27,076 nucleotides of DNA from Branchiostoma floridae (taxonomy: Eukaryota > Chordata > Leptocardii > Amphioxiformes > Branchiostomatidae): contig NC_049992.1 in the NCBI RefSeq assembly GCF_000003815.2, forward strand, positions 18,516,190 to 18,543,265, in the 5' to 3' direction. The notes beneath the pieces were generated by a model. The model had not been told where the DNA came from and made no database searches. It was given only the letters and a program-made list of their open reading frames with translations. Made by a program: the position numbers and the translations under genes. This document shows, piece after piece, positions 1 to 9,814 of the stretch. Numbering within the stretch: position 1 is the first letter of the stretch; the number at the start of each line of letters is the position of its first letter.

Positions 1-1129
1 ATGGCTAGAGAAATCCTGCTTACTACCGTGAGGAGGTCTTTAATGTTATATCTAGTCAGTCACATGCCCTGACCTTTGACATGTGCAAGGTAGTCGTCAC
101 AATGGGGTTCACTTCACCTATCTCTTCTACATTGTTCTCAACTGGTCACACAACACACGATGTGACAACAATATATATTAGATGTAACGTTAGCAGCAAC
201 AACGCAACTATTATAGTACCCATAAGTAAGATTTTAATTTTGTGGCATTTCTGAAATATCGGTACAAAAATTAGCAACATCTCTAAACAGTATATATACA
301 AAGAGATAAAAGAATATATAGATATCTTATGAACACACACACATCTGTAGAACCAATGGTATTTCCCATAGCCTGACTACATCAAGCTTCTAGTAGCCCT
401 TCGACTGGTCATGTCGCTAGAGGAGGAGGACCAATCAGTGTGAGACTGTGTAACACAGGCCAGCATTTCCTACAGTCTTTTAGGTTTGTCACGTACTTTC
501 AAATTGATATAGCCAGTGTGGTTAGTCTGGCAGAGACTAGGTCTCTAAAGTGTCCATGGGCATTGAACTGTTCACATGGTGAACCTGTCTGTGTTTTGGT
601 ACAGTAGGCTGGTTACTGTACAAACAATTTTCTATGTCACATTAGTCACTAATACTAGCAACCATAGCAAAAATCCAATTCAAATAATAATACAAAGATA
701 TGTCAATTCACTTTCAAACTTGAGCGAAAATTTGCAAACATTTAAAGCCCATGTTGCTGATATGATTTGCGACAAGACAGACAAGGACTATGTGGCACTG
801 CATTCAAGTTATCATAACTTATTTTAGCAGTACCACATACAAGTACAGACGATAAAAATAGTCACAAAGCCTTTGAGGCCATAAGGGCAGTATCTCTTTG
901 TCTTTGATACACATACACACACAAATATACACACGCCTCTGTTTCTTTATAACAGTAGTGATATGCTTGATTATGTACTGAATAAGAAAATGAAAAGATT
1001 TATATTTTAGAGTTGGTCTAACCACCTATAGCTACACATTCCATGCCAACTACTAAAACAGGTAACACCACAGCCAATTTCACAAATTCGCCTACATTGG
1101 ACAACCGACCTATCTCTCAGCTTCATGTA
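1..1129. other. 3' flank of gene A, partly duplicated downstream of gene B
   Basis: No convincing coding region. About 30-510 aligns by eye with about 9076-9755: both carry 'gtctttat/aatg', 'agtcagtcacatgccctg', 'cctttgacatgtg', 'cttctacattgttc' and 'taagattttaatttt' in the same order. In both units the block lies just 3' of the last exon, so it is part of the duplicated unit and may include 3' UTR. About 520-1100 has no counterpart behind gene B and I see nothing recognisable in it. Confidence 0.6.
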
Positions 1130-1432
1130 CTAGGTGTATGTGTACCCTGACTTTTCCGAGGAGTACAGGTTTTGTGGTGGGGGTTGCATCTGTAGGTTCT
1201 CGCCTCCAGCCGAATACGCCGGCGGCTGGGTGATGAAGTACCCGGGCTGTGCCCCCGGTGCTTGCGGTGGTACCGAGACGGGTACGTGAATAGAGCACGC
1301 CTTTTTCTTCGCCTGGCAACACTCGTACCAGCAGTAGATCATGAGGACGGTGAAGATGAAGGTCCCGATGCTGGTCCACAGCATGGAGTGGAACATGGCG
1401 TCATAGGTGAACAGTCGGGTGAGCAGGACTTT
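1130..1432 (-). CDS. Gene A exon 4: TM2 and proline-rich C-terminal tail
   Basis: Acceptor CTCCACTTGCAG followed by AAAGTC; ends with TAG at 1132-1130 (101 codons). It encodes KVLLTRLF, TM2 beginning MFHSMLW, a Cys/Lys-rich juxtamembrane patch, then a Pro/Gln-rich tail with PPAY, MQPPPQNLY and terminal GYTYT. The MQPPPxxQNLY and final TYx are shared with B and with the displaced C remnant, so the tail is under constraint. Confidence 0.85.
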   Translation of the reverse strand, partial: KVLLTRLFTYDAMFHSMLWTSIGTFIFTVLMIYCWYECCQAKKKACSIHVPVSVPPQAPGAQPGYFITQPPAYSAGGENLQMQPPPQNLYSSEKSGYTYT

Positions 1433-1526
1433 CTGCAAGTGGAGAAAAAAAATTGAATTGAACATCAGTCTTCAGTCTTAAAATCAAACCACGCGCGCGC
1501 GCGCGCGTGTGTGTGTGTGTGAGTGT

Positions 1527-1580
<54 letters not shown>

Positions 1581-4499
1581 TATTTTTGTGTATGTCTGCC
1601 TGTGTGTGTTTGTGTGGTCTATCTCTGTGTGCTTGCGTGTTTGTGTGTGTGTGTGTGTGTCTGTTTCTCTATGTGTGTTTGTGCTGTGTTGTGTGTCTCT
1701 GCGTTTGTCTGCATGAGTGTGTACGTGTCTGTCTGTCTGTCTCCCTCTGTTCGTGTGTACGCACTAGAGCTCTTTCAAAAACGCAATTTTTTCAAAGTGT
1801 CGCCATATTTGCATATGTAACCCGGCGGATAAATGTTGATGAAAAATATATGAATATATTAAGTCTATTGAAATGATGATACTGACCGTTGGTCTGTCCG
1901 GATGGTACAGACACGTGTAGGATTGTCCAGGAGCGTAGGTGTCGTTGAACTTCAGCACTTCTGCACGACCGTCCTCTCTATCCCTGATGCATGGCGCCGT
2001 AACGCACTGCCTATTCTGTGAAAGAACGTGAATAGTTTCATTAATTTTTGATTTGATTTCAATGATTTGCGCGAAAATACAAAATACAGAAAGTAAAGTT
2101 GAATAATACAAAATACACCGTGAGAGAGAAGCCTGATAGCCTTATACAGTCCCTTTTTTCCTTGATGCATAACAAATATATAATACTCACAATTGCACTA
2201 AGATAACTGACATATACGAAAATGATAACATATCATAGATGAATAACAATTACGTGATTGGAGACAAGCAAATATAGCAACTATTGTAACATAAATGAAA
2301 CTAATAGTATAATTGAAAGTTTATTTGCAAGGTCATGTCCGTAGGCTAATTGCAAGTACATGGTAGAAAGAAGATCAGAATATACATGTAACAATGGGCT
2401 GTGATAAATATTATTATACAAAGAGACTACTCGAATATTCGAATAATAACAAATCATACACAGTACAATATAAAGTACCATTAATGAAAATATGTTGATC
2501 ATTGTTATGGCCTTTACTTAGGAACTGGGAAAGGAAAGAAAACGTTTTTTTTTATATTGCGAAGTTATCATGGACGAAAATATTTGCAGGTGGAGGGGAA
2601 TATTGTTCCAGCTAATTACACATTCATCAAGCTGGTACCTCACTTAATGGATCAAGAAATCTACTTCAGTCAATAACCATGATGGGGGGGGGGGGGGGCA
2701 GAGACGAACAAAACCGGTTTTTCATAATGGACCGGTCCAGAAAAACCGGACCTGAAAAAATTTGGAGGACCGGAGGTTACACCTATTGGTAAATGAAGAG
2801 ATTATATCATCAGGTATTGCACGTTTGGGGGCTTACCGGTTGAGGAAAATAACAAGAGCGAAGTAGAGTGGAGTCTATGATCATTTCTACCAAGTTTTAC
2901 AGTCAATCGTGCAGAGGCAGTTAGCCTTGTAGGATTTTAAAACGCCAGTGGGAGTCGAAGAGTCCACAAAACAGACTTCTTGTAGCGAAATGGGCCATCT
3001 TCCATTCACACGTTTTCACATATTGAATCAGGTCCAGGTTCAGGTCCGTACCTGGAACTGATCCTCTGGACCTGGACCGGACCTGGACCTGAATTTTCTG
3101 CACCGGTACCCACCCCTAGTTACAAGTGTACTCCAAATCGACTCCGAAAACGCGTGTGCAAACCAGACCAACATGTTTCCGTGACTGGCAAACTAAAGCA
3201 ACGCCTCCTGGCTTTATACATCACTGACTACTTGATTGATTGACTGATCGGTTGATTTGTTTAATGAATCCTACCTCGGCATTGTCACCATCACTGCTCA
3301 GCCTTGATTCCGTATCGAACAGCACGGCGTCGTATGTGACGTTGTTTGCAACATACGTCACGGTCATGCGCATACAGGGGTATTCGGACCTACAGTTCTT
3401 ACCACAGCCACAGTCAATGTACTGCCCTAGAAAGAAAAAAAATATGTATTAGCATACACAAATACTGGAGTGTAGTCTTCATTCTATTATACTGTTCCCT
3501 TATTCCAAGGACATGATATATCTTGCTTAAGGTGGACTCTCACGGCAACGCGGGGTTCGTTCACTGCGGCATTGCTTTGTTATTTTCTAGATTTTTAATC
3601 ATTTAGATATTGCGTAATACGTAAAAGTATGACTTAGAACAAGAAAACACACAAAACGTAAGAAAATGTATCTCTGAAATTCGTTGAGTATTCTTTCGAA
3701 CCCCACAGTGTCGCACCGGTGCCCCAAGTGCAGTGAAATTCCACCTTAAGATTGTCTTTGTGGTATGATATATGTGTGAGCTAGCGCGGTCTTAATTTCG
3801 GTCTTTTCGTTCTTTGTCTCTGAAATTCATTGAGTCATCGACGAACCCCGCAGTGTCGCACCAGTGCCCCAAGTGCAGTGAGAGTCTACCTTTATTCAAT
3901 ACGATCTCGAACCAGTTTGGCTCACTGAAGAGCTACGTATTTTTCGACTGGTCGTGGCAAAGAAAACATTACACAATGTGTTACAGGTTGTTCACTGTAC
4001 CGGGCAAATCCTCGAAGCTCTTTTCGACAAGCACAATAAACAGTGGACCACGGCTTATTAAACGTCCCGTCCCGAGGACTGCGACCGTTTCCAGTAGCGT
4101 GTATGCCCGATGGGCGACTTGGTGGTTACGAAACCGTGTTTTGTCACGTCAATTCTTGCTATGGACGTTTATGATGTATATTCTAAAATCTGAAGTTTGA
4201 TTCATTTTCTTTACCCTCCTCTCATTGAATTTGGAGTTTACAGAGGACGTCATCCATAAACTTACTTGCTGTGACCTTACATGCAAATGATTTGAATGCA
4301 ACTCACCAGTGAAATAACTCATGTTGGTGGTGCAGGTTGTCTCCTGGAACTCCAGAGATTTGGTCTCTATGACCGGTGCGGCGATGACCGCCCCACAGAC
4401 GATGAGACCAGTAGCACAACATGCCGCCATGCACCCGGCAAACACGGTCCAACCCATGCAAATGCATGTCCTCTTATTCGCATCATCTTTTTCTTTCAT
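1130..4499 (-). CDS. Gene A: BK-channel beta-subunit-like protein (KCNMB family), 258 aa, four exons
   Basis: Joining 4307-4499, 3275-3426, 1887-2015 and 1130-1432 on the minus strand gives an uninterrupted 258-residue protein. It has TM1 at about 16-40, an extracellular loop at about 41-170 and TM2 at about 171-194. The loop holds eight cysteines, including DCGCGKNC at 69-76, PC at 81-82, QC at 118-119, PC at 123-124 and YTCLYHPD at 148-155. N-glycosylation sequons are NVT (93) and NDT (139). The order SCGxxC - PC - LFDTE/LYHTE-like - QC - C - hydrophobic FHSMLW matches the KCNMB fold, an auxiliary subunit that tunes gating of Slo1 potassium channels at the plasma membrane. The tail (about 195-258) starts with a Cys/Lys-rich stretch (CWYECCQAKKKAC), possibly palmitoylated, then is proline-rich with PPAY at 228-231. 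Family call is strong; partner and function are inferred. This is the most diverged copy. Confidence 0.82.
1491..1765. repeat. (CG)n(TG)n microsatellite in gene A intron 3
   Basis: 1491-1579 is almost pure alternating purine-pyrimidine: about 7 CG steps, then TG steps with two interruptions. A degenerate TG-rich zone runs to about 1765. On the gene strand it is a CA repeat ending about 55 bp before the exon 4 acceptor. Apparent open frames of CVCVCV here are repeat artefacts. Confidence 0.95.
1887..2015 (-). CDS. Gene A exon 3: distal extracellular loop
   Basis: Acceptor TTTCACAG, donor ACG|GTCAGT, 129 bp in phase 0/0 (43 codons). It encodes NRQCVTAPC, a charged variable stretch, FNDTYAPG with a sequon, and SYTCLYHPD. 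Same length as gene B exon 3. Confidence 0.82.
2684..3118. repeat. GGTCC/ACCGG-rich repeat, possible DNA transposon, in gene A intron 2
   Basis: Starts with a run of 14 G (about 2684-2697) and holds many copies of CCGGACCTG/GGTCCAGG, at about 2725-2770 and 3030-3080. It ends with 'caccggtacccacccctag', whose reverse complement resembles the TAGGGGTGGG ends of hAT-type elements. I could not find a clear left terminus or target duplication. Confidence 0.4.
3275..3426 (-). CDS. Gene A exon 2: cysteine-rich extracellular loop
   Basis: Acceptor TTTCTTTCTAG, donor GAG|GTAGGATT. The 152 bp complete a phase-1 codon and give 51 codons, ending in phase 0. It holds DCGCGKNC, YPC, the strand motif MRMTVTY, a sequon NVT and AVLFDTE. 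It is five codons shorter than gene B exon 2 because the loop segment between TVTY and AVLF is shorter. Confidence 0.82.
3526..3750. mobile_element. TTAA-type MITE in gene A intron 1
   Basis: Begins CTTAAGGTGGACTCTCAC and ends CCACCTTAAG, giving TTAA at both borders and inverted termini GGTGG/CCACC with an inner GAACCCC/GGGGTTC arm. The right arm holds GTCGCACCGGTGCCCCAAGTG, shared with 11424-11669 and with fragments at about 3840-3890 and 19967-20012. There is no transposase. TTAA targets are typical of piggyBac and Kolobok; superfamily not assigned. Confidence 0.65.
3778..3895. mobile_element. Partial copy of the same TTAA-type MITE
   Basis: Contains 'ctttgtctctgaaattc', 'cgaaccccgcagtg' and 'gtcgcaccagtgccccaagt', matching the right half of the element at 3526-3750. 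The left terminus is missing, so this is a truncated second copy in the same intron. Confidence 0.55.
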
Positions 4500-4511
4500 C
4501 TTTTCACGATC
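4307..4511 (-). CDS. Gene A exon 1 (coding 4307-4499): N-terminus and TM1
   Basis: A pyrimidine-rich acceptor (CTTCTCCCCAG) precedes 12 non-coding bases and the ATG at 4499-4497, so a further 5' non-coding exon must lie upstream (coordinates above 4511). The exon ends ...TTTCACTG|GTGAGT, phase 1. It encodes MKEKDDANKR followed by a hydrophobic TM1 rich in Cys and Ala, then APVIETKSLEF and the first loop cysteine. The start was chosen because the three paralogues keep this ATG while the bases between acceptor and ATG differ in length (12, 16 and 6). Confidence 0.8.
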
Positions 4512-4854
4512 CTGGGGAGAAGATACCGTTTTCAATTTGCATAAATTTTTATAAATGCACAAAAAGTTTCACAAATAGTCCTAGTGTCACGATGAACAAA
4601 AGATCAACATACTTTTTGTAAATGATCAGGAGACACCATGCTTTCATTATGTGATACTAGGCTAAATATGTATAGATTTTGCAGCGTCTATGAGACAATT
4701 TTTGAACAGCTTTCTTATCCTGTACTAACAACATGTGGAATGCAATTTCTTTCGGCAAAGAGGTCATGTTTTTGGAGAAGAATTCTCCCTTTTTTGGAAA
4801 ATGTAAACAAAATGATACATATGAAACCGACCTTATTTGTATGCAACCGAGTAC

Positions 4855-4910
4855 TTTATTCAAGTCCAACGTTTCGGTGACCACCTGTCACTTTCCTAAC
4901 GGAATTTCTA
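4855..4910 (-). mobile_element. Decayed Penelope-like element terminal motif with hammerhead-like fold
   Basis: On the minus strand: AGGAA, a stem AGTGAC/GTCACC with a 5-base loop, then GAAACGTTGGACTTGAATAAA. The arrangement (conserved purine box, stem II, GAAAC) is that of the minimal type I hammerhead found in Penelope-like retroelements. The first box reads GTTAGGA instead of CTGANGA, so a catalytic ribozyme is not expected. No reverse transcriptase is nearby. Confidence 0.35.
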
Positions 4911-6633
4911 ACTGGTTCTGCTACGCACTGCAAGTAGGTGTCGCTGTTAACAGATGCGGACCCGAACGTATTTACACATATTCATAATATAGATACAGAT
5001 AGGTATGCCTGTATTGTTATTGTAAAGATGCAGTGTAAAAATAACGTTGTTATCCAGTGACTTAACGCATCCTGACGAAACTGTTAACGATGATAATATG
5101 TACATATATAAAAGAGGGATAAATCTAGGTTCTTTACGGATGATCTAAGAGATTAGCCACAAATCAAGGACAAAGAAAGGAGACACAGATGGAGCTTTCC
5201 GTACACTAGACTCCTTAAGGCAGACATTTCGAGGCTACATGGTAATGTGCTGGCCATAACTGAAGTTCGCTCCTCCTCCCTACATACTAGTATCTCTCCA
5301 GAACTCGACTCTGTCTGCCGTCTATCTGTGCTGTTTTTAAATCTGTCTATCCGACTGCCTGCCTCAAAATTCTCCAGTATATAACGTAACAGTTACAGGA
5401 TTTGCATACTATTGATGCCATGGTGATTATAATTTGAATCCCCCAGCGTCCATATTTTGAAAGATAATCATATTAGCACTGGCTTTAGCGTGTGCTTACT
5501 GGCTTACACTGTATTAAGCTAGAAATTATTTATATCAACGAAGCAGGTGTGCAACAAGATCACCCAACGAATTATATGAATAACTGAGAAATAATATTAC
5601 TAACAGTTAGTGACCGTCATGCTTTTGAAGTGGATTTGTACCCTGGTGTATTGTATTCTCAATGCTTTCACAAACATGGGCGTGTGCAATATCGTGTTTC
5701 TGTCAGATCTCTTCACCTCAAAGAGGTCGTTTTATATCCAGAATCTTCCAAAATCAAATTTCTATTGATCTAGAAAACCACAGGGTTGTTCCCTTTTCGT
5801 GATAATCTCACTTAAATGGGCACATATGCACTACTAACGCGTTTTCTTGTTAAAAAAGGGGAGGGGGGCGGGCAGGTTTTCTCGTTAAACCAGGCTCTTT
5901 TCGTACCCAGCGAAGCATGACGGGATCACGGTTGGGGATAGGTGTAAACAGAACAACCCGCCTCTGACCTACAGGACGAATTGTTGTCGGACTGGATGGC
6001 AGTGCCGCAAGCAAAATGCATTATTCAATTCTGGAGAATTTGTGAGGACAAAGAACTGTCCTTCATGGGCAATGGAACACTATGTGGCCGGATACCGTGT
6101 TTGCCCCAGGTTAGATCTGTTCTGCTTGGAGATTATAGAGAACCCCCAACCAAACCACGGAACACAAACCTGACATAGTTGTTACCTAATCTTCAAGCCG
6201 AATCGAAAAGAAATTGTATAAATTGGCTCCAAATAAGGATACAGCGGGGGGCTGAGCTAATCCATTGTCAGAACATGGCATGCAGTCATTGGATGTAAAT
6301 ACTTAGCTCTATAGCTGCTTAAGTCGGCAAATTATACAGCCTATTTGTCTAAATTTCTTACTATTTTCCCACCAACACACGGGATCTAGGACCTAACTAT
6401 TCCTTCTGTAGGTCTAAAACATAACATACTATTTCTGTAGCTTCACTAGTGGAAATATCAGCGATTTTTCACGTATTCGGAGGCATTTAAGGCCGAAAAT
6501 GATATGAAGTTTACCTACCATTGCTGCAAAGGCACAAGGGGAGCAGGTAAGAAAACACCCTGACTCGCTGTTCCACCGCACAGACAGGTACGAGGTGTGA
6601 TTCACCGTAACCTGCGGCCACGCCCACGTGACT

Positions 6634-6672
6634 TGATGACGACACTCGTTGCCATGGTCACGGTAACCTGAT
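6634..6672. promoter_or_regulatory. Conserved X-box-like element upstream of gene A
   Basis: A 39-bp block recurs upstream of all three genes (also 14396-14434 and 25323-25361). Here its centre is GTTGCCATGGTCAC (6648-6661), one base off the RFX-factor X-box consensus GTNRCC(AT)RGYAAC, followed by a palindromic GGTCACGGTAACC. It lies about 2.1 kb upstream of exon 1. The surrounding sequence is diverged from the other units, which makes the block stand out. Confidence 0.4.
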
Positions 6673-7100
6673 GCTACAACATCATGACAGCACCACAAAG
6701 GGCTAGATGCTGCCCTAGCGGACGATTGTTGTCTCTGGAAAGTGCATTTTTTTTGCTGCATTTTCACTGATATTGAACTCTGTCCCAAGACTGTTTTCGT
6801 CTCACATTATGTCGGTCTAAGCTGACAAACCTGTCACATGTGCAAGATGAAATGTAGAGTATGTCGTATTTGGTGTTATGCGTTCTTGCAGAGACATTAG
6901 CACAATGGCAACGCGTTGACTACAAGTACTAGTAGGTTCAACTGGAGGTCATCCGGGTAAGGGCTTATAGAATATCATGAAAAGTGGTTGGTACTCAGGG
7001 TTAGGGCCTTGGGTCAGGTTACAACAAGTACATAAAAGGCGCCAGGTATGCTATAGGCTGGCTGAAGAATGCACAAATGAATAAAGCTGCTCAACCTAGC

Positions 7101-7156
7101 CTGATTGTTGACCTTTTCTGACTGCCGGCCCGCAGTCAGAAAAGGCCAGCAATCAG
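7101..7156. repeat. Near-perfect inverted repeat (25-bp arms, 6-bp loop)
   Basis: Arms 7101-7125 and 7132-7156 differ at two positions; the inner 14 bp (CCTTTTCTGACTGC against GCAGTCAGAAAAGG) are perfect around a CGGCCC loop. It could be the centre of a foldback MITE or a cruciform. No gene is adjacent. Confidence 0.85.
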
Positions 7157-7592
7157 CGACCCAGTACAAAAAGAAATGGCCAGCAAATGTGTATTATGCA
7201 TGAGCCAAAAAAGGCCCTAGAGAGCCTGCTATAGAGGCTAGCCCAACCCCAGACTGAGGACATGTACAGAGTATGACGAGAGTTTTAGCTAAGAACATTT
7301 GGACTCCCCTATACTATTCTCGATTTGTTTCTTCGTTTTGTCTCTTCTTTTTTTTTTACGTGCAGCGCAGAGGTTTAATTTGACGCTTGGGGATTAAGAC
7401 TGAAGCTCCCTCAAACACGGGGTCGCTAGCTTGACGTCAGCATCAGAAATGACGAATACAACCCCTTACATCATGTCCGAGCTGAGGTTGACCATACACA
7501 TGCCTAGATTCGAACTCCGACCCAAAGATCCACAGTATTTGATCCAATTTGGGCTCTTTTTATACCTAATCTCCAACGGTGTACCGAAAGTG

Positions 7593-7690
7593 CGAAAAGG
7601 AGCGAAAAGGAACGAAAAGGAACGAAAAGGAACGAAAAGGAACGAAAAGGAGCGAAAAGGAACGAAAAGGAACGAAAAGGAACGAAAAGA
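7593..7690. repeat. 10-bp tandem repeat (GAAAAGGAAC)n
   Basis: About ten head-to-tail copies of GAAAAGGAAC with two AGC variants. The 10-bp unit shifts frame each copy, so both strands read as long low-complexity peptides (RKGTKRNEKE or SFSFLFVPFR); these are not genes. Confidence 0.95.
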
Positions 7691-8198
7691 TCGGATAGGA
7701 ACGAAGTATGAAGCAACTTGAAATAAAATCAATGGTAATGTAAGGCAACGGTAAACTGTGATCGGCAAATGCATATGAAACGGGCTTTACTTTGTCATTT
7801 TGCGGCTTGCTCCACGAAATTCCTATAGCCCCAATTGTTCAATGGAGGAATGGATATTGATGAGACCTATCTATGCATATCTATGCTCATGTACTTGTTA
7901 ATGTGGTTATAACATTCCTTAGAATATCCATATTACATTTATATTACAAAATTTCACAAGAAGAAATGGATTATGTCGAGAACAATTGCGCATATTTTAT
8001 CATAAAAAACCATGCTGTGTTGATATTGTTTAAACAAGAAAGCTTCTGAAAAAAGCTGGCCGGTGCGTATTTTGGAAAAAGCCTGGATGTTAAACAAAAT
8101 CACACGAAAAAAAAGTTTGTAAACATCGAATTACTGAATTGATCTTTTTTTCTATTAAAAAAACACCACATGAGATTTGTCTAACAAAGAAAAAAAAT

Positions 8199-8290
8199 TC
8201 AGCTTGTGGGGTTCGAACCCACCATCTACTGCGGGACAAGCAAACTGTTCCATTGATACCGTGCTGTACACCGCTCGGCCACGCTGGCTC
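8199..8290 (-). tRNA. tRNA-like sequence (Leu/Ser-type length), probably a tRNA pseudogene or tRNA-derived SINE head
   Basis: The minus strand has an intact Pol III box A (TGGCCGAGCGG, about 8274-8284) and box B (GGTTCGAACCC, about 8211-8222), with a 5-bp T-stem GTGGG/CCCAC. The spacing fits a class II tRNA of about 90 nt. A run of eight T follows at once, as in a Pol III terminator. The acceptor stem pairs only partly (CAGC/GCTG plus mismatches) and no clean anticodon stem forms, so I do not assign an amino acid. Confidence 0.45.
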
Positions 8291-8437
8291 GATTACGCAA
8301 TAGGGCGTATAGAATGGCTATTAGAAGGGTTTGGTTAAATTGTCCGATCCATGCATGCATCCAATGATCCATGCAAACGAAACGAAGTCAGACCCGCTTC
8401 TGCCGTCTCATAGCCGGGCACCCGCACCGGCAAAAAG

Positions 8438-8542
8438 NNNNNNNNNNNNNNNNNNNNNNNNNNNNNNNNNNNNNNNNNNNNNNNNNNNNNNNNNNNNNNN
8501 NNNNNNNNNNNNNNNNNNNNNNNNNNNNNNNNNNNNNNNNNN
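8438..8542. other. Assembly gap (105 N)
   Basis: A run of N. Any frame crossing it is meaningless. Confidence 1.
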
Positions 8543-9075
8543 TGCATTGACCCTGACGTGAAGCGTGGATAACTCGGCAATTTCTTCGTCGGCATCAGGG
8601 TCCTGCCTCCTCGTAATTTAGAGCTTGCAGACTCGTCGTCCGATCGATTTTCGCCTAATGTGAGGGGGTATATGGGGGCCTTCTTTCATGACAGACAAAA
8701 AACTACTGCTAAGTAACATTCAAATACAACTTAATTTCTGCAACAAATTAAAAAAAACGCAGAATTCATCCAGTTGTAGATATCAAAATTGTATTTGAAT
8801 ATTATTTACCTGAATTTACAATCTCTATAAAGGTACAAGTTGTAGTAGTAGTACCACTACTACTACTTTAACAGTACGTCAAAAAGTGACGATATTCTGA
8901 TATCTAAGTAGTGGAAATGCTGTATTTAAGAGTATTTTGCTTCTCTGCAATGTTCCAACAGTGCTAAAAGACAGGTGTTTGCGAAGTGTCAAGGGCGGTA
9001 TGGCATTTTGTTTGTATCCGCATACACCACTGACTTGGTTCTTTCAAGAGCATCCAAGCGTGACCTGCTAACTTA
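8543..9075. other. Intergenic, no gene; (GTA)n hairpin at 8842-8866
   Basis: No coding potential seen. GTAGTAGTAGT (8842-8852) and ACTACTACTAC (8856-8866) form an 11-bp stem with a 3-base loop. The rest is AT-rich single-copy-looking sequence. Confidence 0.6.
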
Positions 9076-9814
9076 CGTAAGGAGGTCTTTATATTTAGTC
9101 AGTCACATGCCCTGGCCTTTGACATGTGAAAATGTTGTCCTCACATGACTTCACCTGTCTTTTCTACATTGTTCCCAACTGGTGACAGAATTGACGACAA
9201 CACTGCGTTGCAACAATAAATATTAGATGCAACTTATAGCAACGACATCGCAACTATTTTACTACCTAAGTAAGATTTTAATTTTATGGAATTTCTGAAA
9301 TGTAGGTACAAAAGTTAACTACATTTCTATACAGTATACTGTATATACAAAGAGAGATACAAGTATATACACATCTTACGAACACACACACACATCTGTA
9401 GAATCAATGGCATTTACCATAGCCTGACTATATATATCAAGCTTCTAGTAGCACTTTCACTGGTCATGTCGCTAGAGGAGGAGGCACAATCAGTGAGAGT
9501 TTTCATGATGCTAACATTACATTGCCAAACCAAGGACCGGCCGGGCTGTTTGTGGAAACGAAAATAGAAATGTGACCGTAAAAATATACACAAATAATGT
9601 CCACGACTGTTCTCTTGTCTTGTGCAGTTTGGTGTCTTTTATTATCACACTTTTCGTTCCTGAAAGCTGCCCGGTCTGGTCCCCAGCAATTGTGACATAG
9701 GCCTAACATTTTCTAGTGTCTTTTAGGCTTGGCGTGCATTTTCAAACTGATACACAACATCAACTTTTTTTAAAGATGGAATTGGTTGGAGAGCAGTCTG
9801 TACAGAGTGTGGAT
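9076..9814. other. 3' flank of gene B, duplicate of 30-510
   Basis: Aligns with the gene A 3' flank (see 1-1129) but is interrupted by a MITE at about 9505-9712. About 9747-9817 also matches 16096-16173 beside gene C ('atacacaacatc', 'gagatggcgttggt/agatggaattggtt', 'gagagcagtct'), so the bases after the stop codon are conserved between B and C. A minus-strand AATAAA (9638-9643) lies inside the MITE and could serve as a poly(A) signal. Confidence 0.55.
9505..9712. mobile_element. MITE with CCGGCCGGGC-containing termini, in gene B 3' flank
   Basis: Left arm reads 'attgccaaaccaaggaccggccgggct' in pieces, and the right arm is its rough inverse ('agctgcccggtctggtcc', 'gcaattgtgacataggcc'). It interrupts the block shared with gene A between 'cagtgagagt' and 'tctagtgtcttttagg'. 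The same family occurs at 14441-14633. Confidence 0.5.

Larger units (their letters stand above)
4512..8198. other. Intergenic DNA upstream of gene A, no host gene recognised
   Basis: Only short unrelated frames occur here. The region should contain the promoter and 5' non-coding exon of gene A, which I cannot place. Separate entries cover a Penelope-like motif (4855-4910), a conserved X-box-like block (6634-6672), a hairpin (7101-7156) and a 10-bp tandem repeat (7593-7690). About 6910-6960 weakly resembles 15100-15160 ('gttgac', 'ggtcatccgggtaa/ggtcatccagggaa'), which places it in the upstream half of the ancestral duplicated unit. Confidence 0.55.

Noticed and set aside
1507-1876. CVCVCV frames of up to 117 codons
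   Set aside because: Translation of a TG microsatellite.
3814-4200. 128-codon plus-strand frame in gene A intron 1
   Set aside because: Starts in a MITE fragment, antisense to the gene, no known domain.
7431-7774. KGTKRNEKE and SFSFLFVPFR frames on both strands
   Set aside because: Translation of a 10-bp tandem repeat in shifting frames.
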